Below, piece by piece: positions 26,325 to 35,530 of a DNA stretch of 64,000 nt. The notes beneath the pieces were generated by a model that worked only from the letters and a program-made list of their open reading frames with translations, searched no databases and was not told the origin of the DNA. Position 1 is the first letter of the stretch; every line of letters begins with the position of its first letter. Both the position numbers and the translations under genes were made by a program. The stretch is from Symbiodinium natans (taxonomy: Eukaryota; Sar; Dinophyceae; Suessiales; Symbiodiniaceae), in NCBI GenBank assembly GCA_905221605.1, contig CAJNDS010001112.1:2022972-2086971 (forward strand), given 5' to 3'.

Positions 26325-26384
26325 CTGCAAAAACGGTGTATACGGCTTAGTGGCGGGGTTTCTTCCGAAGACGGTTTTTTTGAG
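26325..26384 (+). CDS. 20-codon exon candidate
   Basis: Acceptor GGGGCCCAG, donor GAG|GTGCCTAG. It reads LQKRCIRLSGGVSSEDG then FFE. Confidence 0.45.
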
Positions 26385-26645
26385 GTGCCTAGGTTGGTTT
26401 TTGGGACATTTGTTCATTTTCCTTGTTTGGGTTTATAAGGGGCCCTATATCTAAATATTTTCAGGGTTTAAGGGCCAACCCAGGTGTGCCCAGTCCTGAT
26501 GAAATGCCCCTTTGGACCCCCCCCCCCCCCCCCCAACTTGCTCTCCGAATTGCCTTGCGGATCTAGGTCCTGTGGCGCCCCTTTTCTTCTTCCAGCGTGC
26601 TTAGTTTGCTTAAAGAGAACCCCCTACAACCCCTAAACCCTACAG

Positions 26646-26825
26646 CCTAAACCAAAGCCGAAACTGTTGGATGCCCCAAAGCTGGCTCCCTGTTCGCTTG
26701 TCCGCCCGGCGCTTGGGGCAGAAGAAAACCATGAGCTAAACCCGCATGCGGGTCCCTATCAACCCGAAGTGTCAACCCAAAAGCTTCAACCATCCTTAAC
26801 CCCCAAAGACCCTAAACCATCCTAA
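26646..26825 (+). CDS. 60-codon terminal exon candidate, Pro/Lys-rich
   Basis: Acceptor CCCTACAG. The open frame includes KLLDAPKLAPCSLVRP and AEENHELNPHAGPYQ to TAA at 26823-26825. Confidence 0.45.
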   Translation, partial: PKPKPKLLDAPKLAPCSLVRPALGAEENHELNPHAGPYQPEVSTQKLQPSLTPKDPKPS

Positions 26826-26830
26826 GCCTT

Positions 26831-27139
26831 AATGTTGGACCCTCTTTAATCTGTAGGGCCCCCCCCCCCCCACCCCCCCGCTGAACAGTCGAGGCGTGGA
26901 TGGGAGCCTGATTACACGGCCCCGGGGGCTTATATGATTTCAATAGGGAGGAGTTTAGATAGGTTTAAAAGGGGCAGCGATGCCCGGTTATCTTTTTTAA
27001 AGGCGCGCCACGTGGAATTTTCTTACGGCGCCCGGAAGAGTGGACTTTAAAGAGGACCCCGCAAGCAGTCAGGGGGTCCTGAATAATTCGGCCAAATTTA
27101 CTTTAAAGGGGAGGCCCCTACTAAAGAGGGTCCAACATT
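26831..27139. mobile_element. 309-bp element with 18-bp perfect inverted ends (family N)
   Basis: AATGTTGGACCCTCTTTA at 26831-26848 is exactly reverse-complemented at 27122-27139. The interior has a C-rich tract and AT-rich blocks with no ORF. It is MITE-like. Confidence 0.75.
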
Positions 27140-27243
27140 ATTAGCCCTGAACCATCATAAACCCTACAGTAAGCCCCAAAAAAGTTGGAATCCTCTTACG
27201 GACAAATAGAGCTTCTTCACTCTTAGGGATTGAGGCTATTGAG

Positions 27244-27391
27244 TTTCCAACCTCTTGGCTTCTACTCCTGAGCCCTTTCCTCCCGAAAGTCCGTCCGCTC
27301 GTCCTTGCCAGGACGACAGCCCCGAGAAAGCGCTCTCGCCGATCTCCCCCAAGAGTGAAGGTCCCGCTGCGGCTGGTGCTGGCTTGGGGTT
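27244..27391 (+). CDS. Pro/Ser-rich exon candidate
   Basis: It reads STPEPFPPESPSARPC then DDSPEKALSPISPKSEG and Ala/Gly to a G|GTTTAGG donor. A minus-strand ORF overlaps; the plus composition is more protein-like. Confidence 0.45.
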
Positions 27392-27964
27392 TAGGGCTTG
27401 GTATCCCCAAGCCCCTATATGCCCTAAGCCCCACCACGACAGGGTGTGCAGTTTGTAGAAGCTCCGAGTTCAGCAAGGGCTGAGGGGTTAGGGCTTAACC
27501 TCTGCACCCTGAACCCTATATACAGTAGGGCTGAGTGACAGACACCCAGCCAAAGTCCTCAATGCCGAAAACCATCGCTTGAAGCGTGGCAAGCGTTGAG
27601 ATGCGGAATCCCCATGGCAACGTTAAGATGTCGCCTTTCCACTTGAACATGTCGCGCTTTTTCGAGTTGAGGGCTTAAAGTTCGAGGGCGTAGAAGTTGG
27701 GATATTTGAGGGCTGTCACATGGGCACTTGCCATTACAAGGGGGGGAACGTGATTTGAGTGTACATGGTTTGGGCTTGTGAGGAGCCCACCGATTATATA
27801 GAATGCAATACCATGGCCGTCTGCTCGTTGATGGGCTGTGCAGGCCCCGCATCAACAAGCGAGCCGCAACCCACAGTAAGCCAAGACCCTGCACTTCTAG
27901 CCGGATGTAGCCGGGACTGTTAGTATAAGCGGGCACATCCCAACCCCCTTCTATATCCTTAGCA

Positions 27965-27966
<2 letters not shown>
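27392..27966. other. Ambiguous region, open on both strands
   Basis: The minus frame contains LEKARHVQVERRHLNV; the plus frame contains QCRKPSLEAWQALRCG then a stop. A family-D right end (ACTGTTAGTATAAGCGGGC) lies near 27918-27950. I could not choose. Confidence 0.3.

Positions 27967-28014
<48 letters not shown>
27967..28014. repeat. GA microsatellite
   Basis: About 24 GA units at the left border of the low-complexity ORF island. Confidence 0.95.
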
Positions 28015-28016
<2 letters not shown>

Positions 28017-28286
28017 CGTCACCACCAGTACCGCCACCGCCGACATCACAACCACCATGGCCACCGACACCGCCACCACCACCACAGCCACCGCGGCGGA
28101 AGCGGCCGACCCTGACACCACCACCAACACCACCACCACCGTCACCACAACCACCATGATCACCGACACCACCCCAACCACGCATGATGAGGACCCGGTT
28201 GAGCTCATGCAGCGCCTGGACGGAACCCGCAAAAGAAAAGCCCAAAAGCCCGCACCACGCAACACTAGACCTCCGAGCCACAAGCC
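28015..28286. repeat. Direct repeat, copy 1 of 2 (272 bp)
   Basis: Identical base for base, as far as I can check, to 29054-29325. The offset of 1039 is not a multiple of three, so the copies fall in different frames of the ORF. Confidence 0.9.
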
Positions 28287-30712
28287 TACCCACTGACACC
28301 ACGCCAGCCGCCGCACAAGCACAGCACGAGCCCACGCCGCAGCAACCCACCACACCCGAACACAACAGCATGAAACCAACCGCGGAAACACCGCGGCCCA
28401 CGGAGCCAGACCCTCACCAAGCGCAACCGCAACAACAACCACCAGACGACCCCAGCCCAGCCGACGCGAGAGAGCACCCACCGGGCACCTGGCAGAGCGC
28501 AGACACGTGGCAGAACACAGACTCCTGGCAACAACAACACTGGCAGCCACAAGGGCAAACAGGCTGGACGTACAACGCGTGGTACGACTGGCGACCAACA
28601 GCCGACAACCCCGCAGAACGCAACGAAAACCGACCCCCGCAGCCGTCGAGCGCCCACCACCGCTCGGTACCAGACAGCTACTACCCACCACCATACACCT
28701 CACCGCAGGGGAGCCGGCAGCAGCCGGCGACCCAAACTGCAACCACGGAAGCGGCCACTACAGCCACCACAAACAACCAGGGAACGTGGCAACAACCGCA
28801 CCCCCACCCACAAGCAGAGAACCAACACGGACAACCACAAGGAGCGACACCAACGCAGAACAGTCAGCAAACGCACGCCACAGCAGACACCCTCCACCAA
28901 CACCAGCATGACAACACGTGGTGGGATGAATGGCAGGCCTGGTGGAGGAACAGCAGGAACCCGGAGAACCAAGAACCAACCAGCACCACGACCACCTCCA
29001 GCACCTCCAGCACCACCACCACCACCGCCACCACAGCTGAAGCAACCGACCCCGGCGTCACCACCAGTACCGCCACCGCCGACATCACAACCACCATGGC
29101 CACCGACACCGCCACCACCACCACAGCCACCGCGGCGGAAGCGGCCGACCCTGACACCACCACCAACACCACCACCACCGTCACCACAACCACCATGATC
29201 ACCGACACCACCCCAACCACGCATGATGAGGACCCGGTTGAGCTCATGCAGCGCCTGGACGGAACCCGCAAAAGAAAAGCCCAAAAGCCCGCACCACGCA
29301 ACACTAGACCTCCGAGCCACAAGCCAAAACCAGCAACCCGAAAGGGGCGAACACAGAAGACGAACAAACACCAACCACCAGACCAGCCCACGCAGACGAG
29401 CACGCAGTCGCCGAACCTGCACAACATGACACCGGGACAACAAGTCCTATACCACATCGACCAGGCACTTGCAGAAGCCAACCCCAGCAACGGCACAGAC
29501 GTGGCTGCCCACCTACACGAATGCAAGACCATCCTTCAAGCCGCTGGGGGCAACATAGCAGGCAGCGCCACAGCACCAACAGGACCACACGGCAGGACAC
29601 CAACCCAGCCACCGCCACCACCTACACAAGACCACGCCGGGCACCCACCGCAGGAATACAGAGCCGAAAGCCCACACCGACACCACACACCCAGAGCCAT
29701 TGAGCTGGACGAAGCGGCCAGGCAGCTCCAGCAGGTCCTGGAAGGCGACCCGCCCACAAACACCCGGCAGCTCACACACACCCTGGCCACAGCAGTAGAG
29801 CTCATCCGCAGGGGCATCCACCGCATGGGCCAAGTCACCAGGGTGGATGACTGGCAAACATGGGGAGGGGGGGAAGTGGCGGCACAGGTGAGCCTGGAAC
29901 TTGCAGAAGCGCTCCTCCAACAGCTCAACAAAAACCCCGGAGGGGGGGCTGACCCACACTCCAGACAACAACAACAGCTACTCCAACAACAGATCAGGAA
30001 AATACTCACACACACACAACAAGCACGAGACGCCCACCAGGCCGTCATTGAAGCGCCCAGGTGGTCTCAGCCGCCAACCCAGGCCCCAGCACCCCCCTCA
30101 GGAGGACAAGCGCAGCCGCGAGCCCCCAACACCGATATCACATCCCCACGAGCACAGGCTACCCACCCAGCAAACGTCCTAGCACTCGACAAGGGAGGGG
30201 AGGAGAGCCACGCAGACAGGCCACAACAACTACCACAGCCAGCCCATGAGGAACGCATCGTCCACGCACGCCGGCTGCTCGCCCAGCTGGCTCCCTTCCT
30301 GGTCCAGCAGGAAGCCATTATAGCCGCCCAGGCCATGCAGGCACTGGATGACTGGCTGTCCAGCCAATGGGGGGAGGCAGTCTACCTCATCAACACCCAA
30401 GCGGGGGACATGACCCCGAACAGCCTGCCGACACCCGACACCATCCCCTGGCACCCCCCACCACCCCAGTTACACAGCAACACCACCGGCACCACACCAC
30501 AACAACACCCCCACCCACAACACCACCCATCACACCACCACACCAGTCTTGGAGAGCCAAACGAGCCCACGGAAGAGTTCACCTCACCGAAGAGCGCTAC
30601 GTCAGAAGAAGAAGCGGTGAGCCGGAGACCAAAACTACAACGACGAGGTTCCCCGCTACCCGATTATGACTCCCGACGACGCAGAACACATGAGGGGGCA
30701 AGTAGTGATTAA
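28184..30712 (+). CDS. 842-codon Gln/Thr/Pro/His-rich ORF
   Basis: An uninterrupted frame from ATG 28184 to TAA 30710-30712 without introns or telomere-like repeats, unlike everything around it. Order: residues 1-38 come from the out-of-frame repeat copy; then a Gln/Trp-rich part (TWQSADTWQNTDSWQQQ, TYNAWYDWRP); a Thr-rich part; the second repeat copy (ELMQRLDGTRKRKAQK); then a more ordered part with EAARQLQQVLEGDPPT, VDDWQTWGGGEVAAQV, VHARRLLAQLAPFLVQ; and a basic/acidic tail ending EGASSD. No zinc knuckle or enzyme motif is seen. A mobile-element structural protein or a host low-complexity protein are both possible. The true start is doubtful because the first ATG lies in duplicated DNA. 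Confidence 0.5.
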   Translation: MMRTRLSSCSAWTEPAKEKPKSPHHATLDLRATSLPTDTTPAAAQAQHEPTPQQPTTPEHNSMKPTAETPRPTEPDPHQAQPQQQPPDDPSPADAREHPPGTWQSADTWQNTDSWQQQHWQPQGQTGWTYNAWYDWRPTADNPAERNENRPPQPSSAHHRSVPDSYYPPPYTSPQGSRQQPATQTATTEAATTATTNNQGTWQQPHPHPQAENQHGQPQGATPTQNSQQTHATADTLHQHQHDNTWWDEWQAWWRNSRNPENQEPTSTTTTSSTSSTTTTTATTAEATDPGVTTSTATADITTTMATDTATTTTATAAEAADPDTTTNTTTTVTTTTMITDTTPTTHDEDPVELMQRLDGTRKRKAQKPAPRNTRPPSHKPKPATRKGRTQKTNKHQPPDQPTQTSTQSPNLHNMTPGQQVLYHIDQALAEANPSNGTDVAAHLHECKTILQAAGGNIAGSATAPTGPHGRTPTQPPPPPTQDHAGHPPQEYRAESPHRHHTPRAIELDEAARQLQQVLEGDPPTNTRQLTHTLATAVELIRRGIHRMGQVTRVDDWQTWGGGEVAAQVSLELAEALLQQLNKNPGGGADPHSRQQQQLLQQQIRKILTHTQQARDAHQAVIEAPRWSQPPTQAPAPPSGGQAQPRAPNTDITSPRAQATHPANVLALDKGGEESHADRPQQLPQPAHEERIVHARRLLAQLAPFLVQQEAIIAAQAMQALDDWLSSQWGEAVYLINTQAGDMTPNSLPTPDTIPWHPPPPQLHSNTTGTTPQQHPHPQHHPSHHHTSLGEPNEPTEEFTSPKSATSEEEAVSRRPKLQRRGSPLPDYDSRRRRTHEGASSD
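29054..29325. repeat. Direct repeat, copy 2 of 2 (272 bp)
   Basis: In frame with the long ORF here (residues about 291-381). The other copy overlaps the ORF start in another frame. Confidence 0.9.
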
Positions 30713-30818
30713 GGTAGACAACCTCAAGCCGGCCAGAACAGGGACACAGAGCGGGGGAACCCAACATATGCACCCTCTTCACCCTCATGCTATGGTCCTC
30801 AGTTATCGTTAACTCGCA
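30621..30818 (+). CDS. Second open frame overlapping the ORF end
   Basis: After TGA near 30618, a shifted frame reads AGDQNYNDEVPRYPIM, DDAEHMRGQVVIKVDN and ends at TAA near 30816. It overlaps the last 30 codons of the 842-codon ORF. It may be a downstream ORF reached by frameshift, or chance. Confidence 0.3.
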
Positions 30819-31134
30819 GTCCTCAGCCAACAATGGGATCCAAAAGGGGGAAGCCGCAACCCTGGGCCAGGCGAGTACCAGTAGAAGCAACAAGTAGCAA
30901 GTTGCAAACATCGAGGCTGAACAGAGTGGGGGAACCCGAAGACCAAAACTAGATGGGTATAACCGACATGGGGGCTTATGGGGGCATTTCTTCGTGCTTT
31001 GACTTCCAGGGGGAAACCACACGCCTCGTGATTCTCAGAAGGGCCGTGAAAACCGTGGCCCTTCCTAACCAACGCACCCATGGACTTCGCGCGCCCCTAG
31101 GGGCAGCCTTCCCTTCGGGGGGGGCTAAGCGTGC

Positions 31135-31136
<2 letters not shown>

Positions 31137-31198
<62 letters not shown>

Positions 31199-31206
31199 GA
31201 GAGAGC
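31137..31206. repeat. GA microsatellite
   Basis: About 35 GA units with two interruptions, at the right border of the island. Confidence 0.95.
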
Positions 31207-31337
31207 TAGAGCTCCCTGAAGGCGCTGCCCATTTTGGGGTGGCCGATGAGGCATGGGAGCTGTCCGCCTGAAGAAATTCGGGTTGTAGGTTCAATTTAGG
31301 ATTTGTCGGGTCTAGCGTTTGGGATATTTGCACATTG

Positions 31338-31656
31338 TCATCTGTGGGGGGAGGTGGGAAGGAGGTGGGGGAACTGGGGAGGAGGCAGAGGTTGTAAAGA
31401 CAGTCTGGGCCACGGGTGAGATAACAGCTTGGTAGCCCGGTGATACCCTTTACCATTTTTTTGTTTATGGTTTCCCTGATCAAATAACCAACCCAAAAAG
31501 GGTGCCCTTAGTATAATATGGTTACTGGGCTACCAGGACAGTGTTGGGGAACCTTCCACCATGTGCTGTGAGAGTTTGCGTTGGTGTCCTTCCCGCGGTC
31601 ATTCCCACTGCCAGGATGAGGATGTTTTCGCATCGCGGTTGCATTTGTGGTGGCAT
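31338..31656 (-). CDS. Two-exon minus-strand gene, 70 codons
   Basis: Exon one is 31656 down to 31534, starting ATG with TGA just upstream; it reads MPPQMQPRCENILILA and GMTAGRTPTQTLTAHGG. Exon two is 31427 down to 31338, containing PWPRLSLQPLPPPQFP then TGA. The intron (31428-31533) starts GTAGCCC, ends CTACCAAG, is in phase 0 and is a family-B element. A different minus frame of exon two is also open (NVQISQTLDPTNPKL), so the C-terminus is uncertain. Confidence 0.45.
31428..31533 (-). mobile_element. Introner family B used as a minus-strand intron
   Basis: GGTAGCCCGGTGATACCC on plus and GTTACTGGGCTACC at the other end. On the minus strand it gives GTAGCCC...CTACCAAG with phase-0 exons. Confidence 0.6.
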
Positions 31657-31871
31657 TCATATCCTACGTGCCGATTAGCATGGAAGGTTCGTGCCTGAGC
31701 CCAAGCCTGAGACAGCCCCACTTGGCAACGGCTGGGAAACCTTTGGAGTGGTGTCTGCCTGTTGAAGGGTTGTTTTGGGGTTTGCTCCATACTCTTCAAT
31801 GCCACAACTTGCTTGTTCTGCTCATTGCAAATGATTCAAACACAGCTTCAGTTCTTATCAGCCTGAAGTAG
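31657..31871 (+). CDS. Plus-strand ORF, hydrophobic tail
   Basis: It continues to TAG at 31869 and contains LVLLIANDSNTASVL. Opposite-strand ORFs overlap it. Weak. Confidence 0.25.
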
Positions 31872-32013
31872 GTAACAGTGTCGTATCTGCTGTAAGAGTG
31901 AGAAAAAGCAGATGTTTCCTGCTACTCGTAAAGCTCATAGCATGAACCATCCCTTTTACTAACCCTAAACCCTAAACCCAATTTGTAAACCCTAAACCCT
32001 AAACGGTTTTTAT

Positions 32014-32084
32014 CATGAGCCTGAAGAGCCCGCCAAGCCTCCCCCCCAGTTCTCTTTTCTCCAATCCCCCAACCCCGGCCCTCT
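32014..32084 (+). CDS. Small Ser/Pro exon candidate
   Basis: MSLKSPPSLPPSSLF onward to TAA, between CCCTAAA arrays. Confidence 0.3.
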
Positions 32085-32155
32085 AAGAGCGGAGTGAACA
32101 AACTGAACAAACATGACGAACGAAGTGAAGGATGCCGTTAAGACCTAAGCCGTCA

Positions 32156-32221
32156 TACCCTAAACCCTAAACCCTAAACCCTAAACCCTACACCCTAAAC
32201 CCTAAACCCTAAACCCTAAAC
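32156..32221. repeat. CCCTAAA array
   Basis: About nine units before the exon at 32250. Confidence 0.9.
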
Positions 32222-32249
32222 CCCCAAAATCAGCTAGGGGCCTCCGCAG

Positions 32250-32344
32250 TCCTGGGGCTTTAAAAAAGAGAGCTTGAGGTGCATGTCCCCGTCTTTAAGG
32301 GAACACATGTTGCACGATAAGCCCAGCAAAGTCCTCCAAAAAGG
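32250..32344 (+). CDS. Exon candidate
   Basis: Acceptor CCTCCGCAG, donor GTTTAG. It reads SWGFKKESLRCMSPSL then REHMLHDKPSKVLQK. CCCTAAA precedes it and TTTAGGG follows. Confidence 0.55.
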
Positions 32345-32430
32345 GTTTAGTTTAGGGTTTAGGGTTTAGGGTTTAGGGTTTAGGGTTGAGGGTTTAGGGT
32401 TTAGGGTTTAGGGTTTAGGGTTTAGGGTTG
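32345..32430. repeat. TTTAGGG array
   Basis: About 12 units from the exon donor onward. Confidence 0.9.
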
Positions 32431-32514
32431 CTACATATCCCCTAGGCTCTATAAGCTTACACCCGAAGCCCAGTTCGTCAACCCGAAACCCAGTTCCTAA
32501 ACCCTAGATCCTGT

Positions 32515-32630
32515 ACAGAGAGGTGTACCAAGCAAGAAGGGGAAAGCAGCAACAAGCACAAAAAGCAAAAAGCAACACTGCAAAACCTAAAGCCCTAAAC
32601 CCTGTAAAGCACAAAAAGCAAAAACCATAA
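32515..32630 (+). CDS. Lys/Gln-rich exon candidate
   Basis: Acceptor CTGTACAG. The frame contains EVYQARRGKQQQAQKA and KPKALNPVKHKKQKP to TAA. AGCACAAAAAGC is repeated in the DNA. Confidence 0.35.
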
Positions 32631-32651
32631 ACCCTAAACCCTAAACCCCAC

Positions 32652-32717
32652 TGGCGTTTTGCCGAGGTGACCTTGGCGCGACTGAGGCCGAGCTTCTGCG
32701 CTGCTCTGCAGGCAGAG
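32652..32717 (+). CDS. Exon candidate
   Basis: It reads HWRFAEVTLARLRPS then FCAALQAE and ends at GTATGACG, a canonical donor. Confidence 0.5.
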
Positions 32718-32784
32718 GTATGACGGTTTAGGGCGTCTAGGGTTTAGGGTTTAGGGCTTAGGGCTTATAGGGTTTTGGGTTTTG

Positions 32785-32855
32785 GGGTTTATAGGGTTCA
32801 TAGGGTTTATAGGGTTTATAGGGTTTATAGGGTTTATAGGGTTTATAAAGGGTCT
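32785..32855. repeat. TTTATAGGG nonamer array
   Basis: Seven units of TTTATAGGG, a TA insertion in the telomere-like unit. The peptide GFIGFIGFI is an artefact. Confidence 0.9.
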
Positions 32856-33180
32856 ACGGTATGACGGTTTAGGGCTTATAGGGTTGAGGGTTGCAAGGAC
32901 TTGGGCAGGGGTTCAGGAATATGGTCCCTCAAGGGGCTACCAGGAGGACACTTTGAACTTACGGACTTATAACCCACTTATAAGTGACTTAGGTTGGAGT
33001 ATTTATAAGTGAGTTATAAGTAACTTACAAGTAACTTATAAGTAGACCTAAGTCCTACAGGTTTTCACAAAATTGTATTTTGTACGATCGCCGTCCGTTT
33101 GCCAGGAATGGTGATTTTCGCATCCCATTTTCGCAACCGCCAACTGGACACTCTCGCACGTCCGACGCAGGCAGCGTAGC

Positions 33181-33597
33181 CCGTGCTGGCGGCGTTGGGA
33201 GACTGCCATGCTCAAGCGGCAATTGTGGCACTGCAAGGTTTCCACCGTCTGCTCGGCTTGGGTTCTGGTAGCTGGTTTGGGGTTGAGGGTATATAGGGAT
33301 CCAAAGCAGGGAGCCGGGCGTGAAAAACTTGGCCCTACATGTGTAGCCCCAGCAGAACACATTGTTTTGGCCGCGCGGACATGCTCTGTTAGGCAAAGGC
33401 CTATACTGGGGCCGAGGAGGCCGCGGACATCCGCGGACACCCGCGGACATCCCGCGGACATAGCCCGGGAGCTCTCCGCAACTCACTGCTCCGCAAGCAC
33501 GTCGGCGAGAAAAGCGAGGATCTCGCAATTGGCAGCGCTGTCCGGTATTTTATCAGGGTGGCAAAAGGATGCTGCGGAACGTAGAGCAGGATGTTAG
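33181..33597 (+). CDS. Coding-like region, Ala/Arg-rich
   Basis: After CAGCGTAG, one frame reads PVLAALGDCHAQAAIVA then HRLLGLGSGSW. Another ORF (33208-33597) contains VAPAEHIVLAARTCSV and SARKARISQLAALSGI. Short tandem GCGGACATCC units lie at 33421-33462. Frames overlap, so the structure is unresolved. Confidence 0.3.
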   Translation, partial: PCWRRWETAMLKRQLWHCKVSTVCSAWVLVAGLGLRVYRDPKQGAGREKLGPTCVAPAEHIVLAARTCSVRQRPILGPRRPRTSADTRGHPADIARELSATHCSASTSARKARISQLAALSGILSGWQKDAAERRAGC

Positions 33598-33811
33598 TGA
33601 GTTTTTGTTGCGTGGCCCGGCGCGTGGAAACATGACGCACTGGTGCGGCTGCCATAGCGCGGCTACAAGTGGGAAAACGGACAAAACCTTGAGGCTGCAA
33701 TGGCAAGTCGAGCTACAAGGAAAGCCGATTTATCACAACAACATGACACGAAAAGCAACAACAAAGACAACAAAAAAAAGGTGGTTCGTAAGTAGTTATA
33801 AGTCCACATAA
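33569..33811 (+). CDS. 80-codon ORF, Lys/Thr-rich end
   Basis: ATG 33569. It contains NVEQDVSEFLLRGPARG, THWCGCHSAATSGKT and LQWQVELQGKPIYHN, with stop TAA at 33809. Protein-like composition; unknown family. A CTTATAA-rich element follows. Confidence 0.4.
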   Translation: MLRNVEQDVSEFLLRGPARGNMTHWCGCHSAATSGKTDKTLRLQWQVELQGKPIYHNNMTRKATTKTTKKRWFVSSYKST

Positions 33812-33975
33812 GTCCGCATAAGTCCGACAGGCCAAGTAATTATAAGTGACTTATAAACATTTATAAGTTCAACAAAAATCGACATACTTATAACTCACTT
33901 ATAACTCAGTTACAGGATTTATAACTAAGTTATAACCAAGTTATAAACAACTTATATCCAAAGCGCCCTCCTGGT
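33785..33975. repeat. CTTATAA/AAGTTATAA-rich inverted element
   Basis: Many CTTATAA and TTATAAG motifs in both orientations; a smaller copy lies at 32955-33062. Highly self-complementary. Confidence 0.6.
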
Positions 33976-34002
33976 ACACTTCGCACTTCTGAGGTTGTAC
34001 CC

Positions 34003-34190
34003 CTAAAGGTTCCCTTATAATTAAATCAGTAGATACGTAAATATATAGTACATAAATTCACAAAAATGTATATCTATATATATATATATACACACCGAAT
34101 ATGGCCCTCATACTTCCTTAAGGGTCTTAAAAAGGGCCCCCGAAGCCCGAGGCTACAACCTTAAGGGTCCTAGGTACAACCCCTTGAGTC
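34003..34190. mobile_element. Introner family K (GTTGTACCCCTAAAGG)
   Basis: GAGGTTGTACCCCTAAAGG and GAGGCTACAACCTTAAGGG arms with a TATATA core. Copies at 51035 and 55041. Confidence 0.55.
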
Positions 34191-34199
34191 CCTATCCAC

Positions 34200-34283
34200 A
34201 ACAGCGCAGCGGCCGCACCTTTCACAGGCTGCGAAGCCATCCGAGCGTGCAAAGACCGACGCGGTGAAGATGGGCAGGCTGGG
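34200..34283 (+). CDS. Exon candidate
   Basis: One of several open frames reads TAQRPHLSQAAKPSER then AKTDAVKMGRL. A TTTAGGG-type array follows (34285-34355). Confidence 0.35.
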
Positions 34284-34404
34284 GTTTGGGGTTTGGGGTT
34301 TAGGGTTTAGGGTTTAGGGTTTAGGGTTTAGGGTTTAGGGTTTAGGGTTTAGGGTTTTAGGCTGGCTGGTTCATGGTTCTTTTCCTGGGGTTCACAGTTT
34401 ACTT

Positions 34405-34840
34405 CTGAGCTTGACTTTCTTCGGAATACCCCGCAAGCGACCGTGAGTTTGAGACCCGTGTTTTTTTTGCATCATCTGGAGCATGCTTGTATAGCCATGA
34501 CCGGTTGTTGTTTAAGAGTTGGCGGGTGGGGGTGTTCCAAGAATTGCAACGCCGCGCCGTGCCACGCCTTATGCACCGCAGCGGGACCTGCATAATCACG
34601 ACTCATGTACTTGCTGGCCCTAGTACCCTAATGCCCCCATGTGCCATATTGTTGTATACCTGGGCCCAAAAGTCCCTTTATAGGAGGTACTTTAGGGCCC
34701 CGAAGTATTCCCTATTTGGGTACACGGACCTTTAGGGTCTTGATGATAGGTACTTGCCCACCCCGGCCGATCCCGAAAGGCCTACACTGCACCTGCAACC
34801 GCTTGTGTTTCAGAAGGGGCGCTTTGCTTCGTTTCTCTAA
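34405..34840 (+). CDS. Two-exon gene end split by a family-A introner
   Basis: Exon one (about 34405-34621) contains SDREFETRVFFASSGA, HDRLLFKSWRVGVFQE and MHRSGTCIITTHVLAG. After a family-A element (about 34622-34735), exon two (34736-34840) reads LDDRYLPTPADPERPT then QPLVFQKGRFASFL and stops at TAA. Exon two is phase 0. A minus-strand ORF overlaps exon one. Protein unknown. Confidence 0.5.
34622..34735. mobile_element. Introner family A, diverged
   Basis: The right end TTTGGGTACACGGACCTTTAG matches the family. The left end is diverged (CATGTGCC for CATGTACC). Confidence 0.5.
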
Positions 34841-34880
34841 ACGCTTTACTTCCTTCCCCTAAACAGCAGAGTGGCTATAG

Positions 34881-35017
34881 CAGATCCTCCGAAATCACAA
34901 GGACTGTGAAGCTGCCACAGCTAAGTTGAAGCTGCAATTAGGAATTCTCTGCGCGCCTTGCTTGTCTGACTTGATCGTTCACGTGGCGTTGTGTCGACTT
35001 GGCTTCGCAAGCTCAGG
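34881..35017 (+). CDS. Exon candidate, Leu/Cys-rich
   Basis: Acceptor GTGGCTATAG, donor G|GTTTGGGG. It reads QILRNHKDCEAATAKL then QLGILCAPCLSDLIVH and ALCRLGFASS. Likely genuine. Confidence 0.6.
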
Positions 35018-35435
35018 GTTTGGGGTTTGGGGTTTAGGGTTTCGGGTTTGGGGTTTAGGGTTTAGGGGCAACGGGCTTCGGGTTCGGGGTTGGGTGTTGA
35101 TGTTTGTTCTGGGTTGCAGGCAAGCCGATGAGAGCGAGGTGGCTGGGCGGCAAGCATTTCCTTTTTTTAACCCTAAACCCTAAAAGCTAAACCCTAAACC
35201 CTAAACCCTAAACTCCTTGCTCTTTGGGAGCTTGGAGTTCCTTACATAGTCAGTTCACTATCCCTTTTGAGGGTCCTTATTTTATGGCGGCCCCTATTCT
35301 TTAGGGTACCACAAAAAGGGACCATACTTCAGAGACCTCACCATGCGGTCTGCCGCTTTTTGTTTTTAGGGTTTATAGGGTTTATGGGGTTTAGGGTTAA
35401 GGGATGTTTAGGGTTTAAGGTTTAGGGTTTAGGGT

Positions 35436-35530
35436 GTGCCATTAGAGACCTTGCTACTCGTACACTGTTCTGCGAGCCAAAGGGGCATTGGTTGCCACAT
35501 GCTTACAGTAGCCTGCCCGTTGGAGCATAG
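35436..35530 (+). CDS. Coding-like segment
   Basis: Two plus frames are open. One reads AIRDLATRTLFCEPKG then HWLPHAYSSLPVGA and TAG; the other reads VPLETLLLVHCSASQ. Uncertain. Confidence 0.35.

Noticed and set aside
28286-30048. Large minus-strand ORFs rich in Val, Cys, Trp and Gly
   Set aside because: They are shadows of the plus-strand low-complexity ORF and have no independent features.
32785-33012. ORF beginning GFIGFIGFI
   Set aside because: Translation of the TTTATAGGG repeat.
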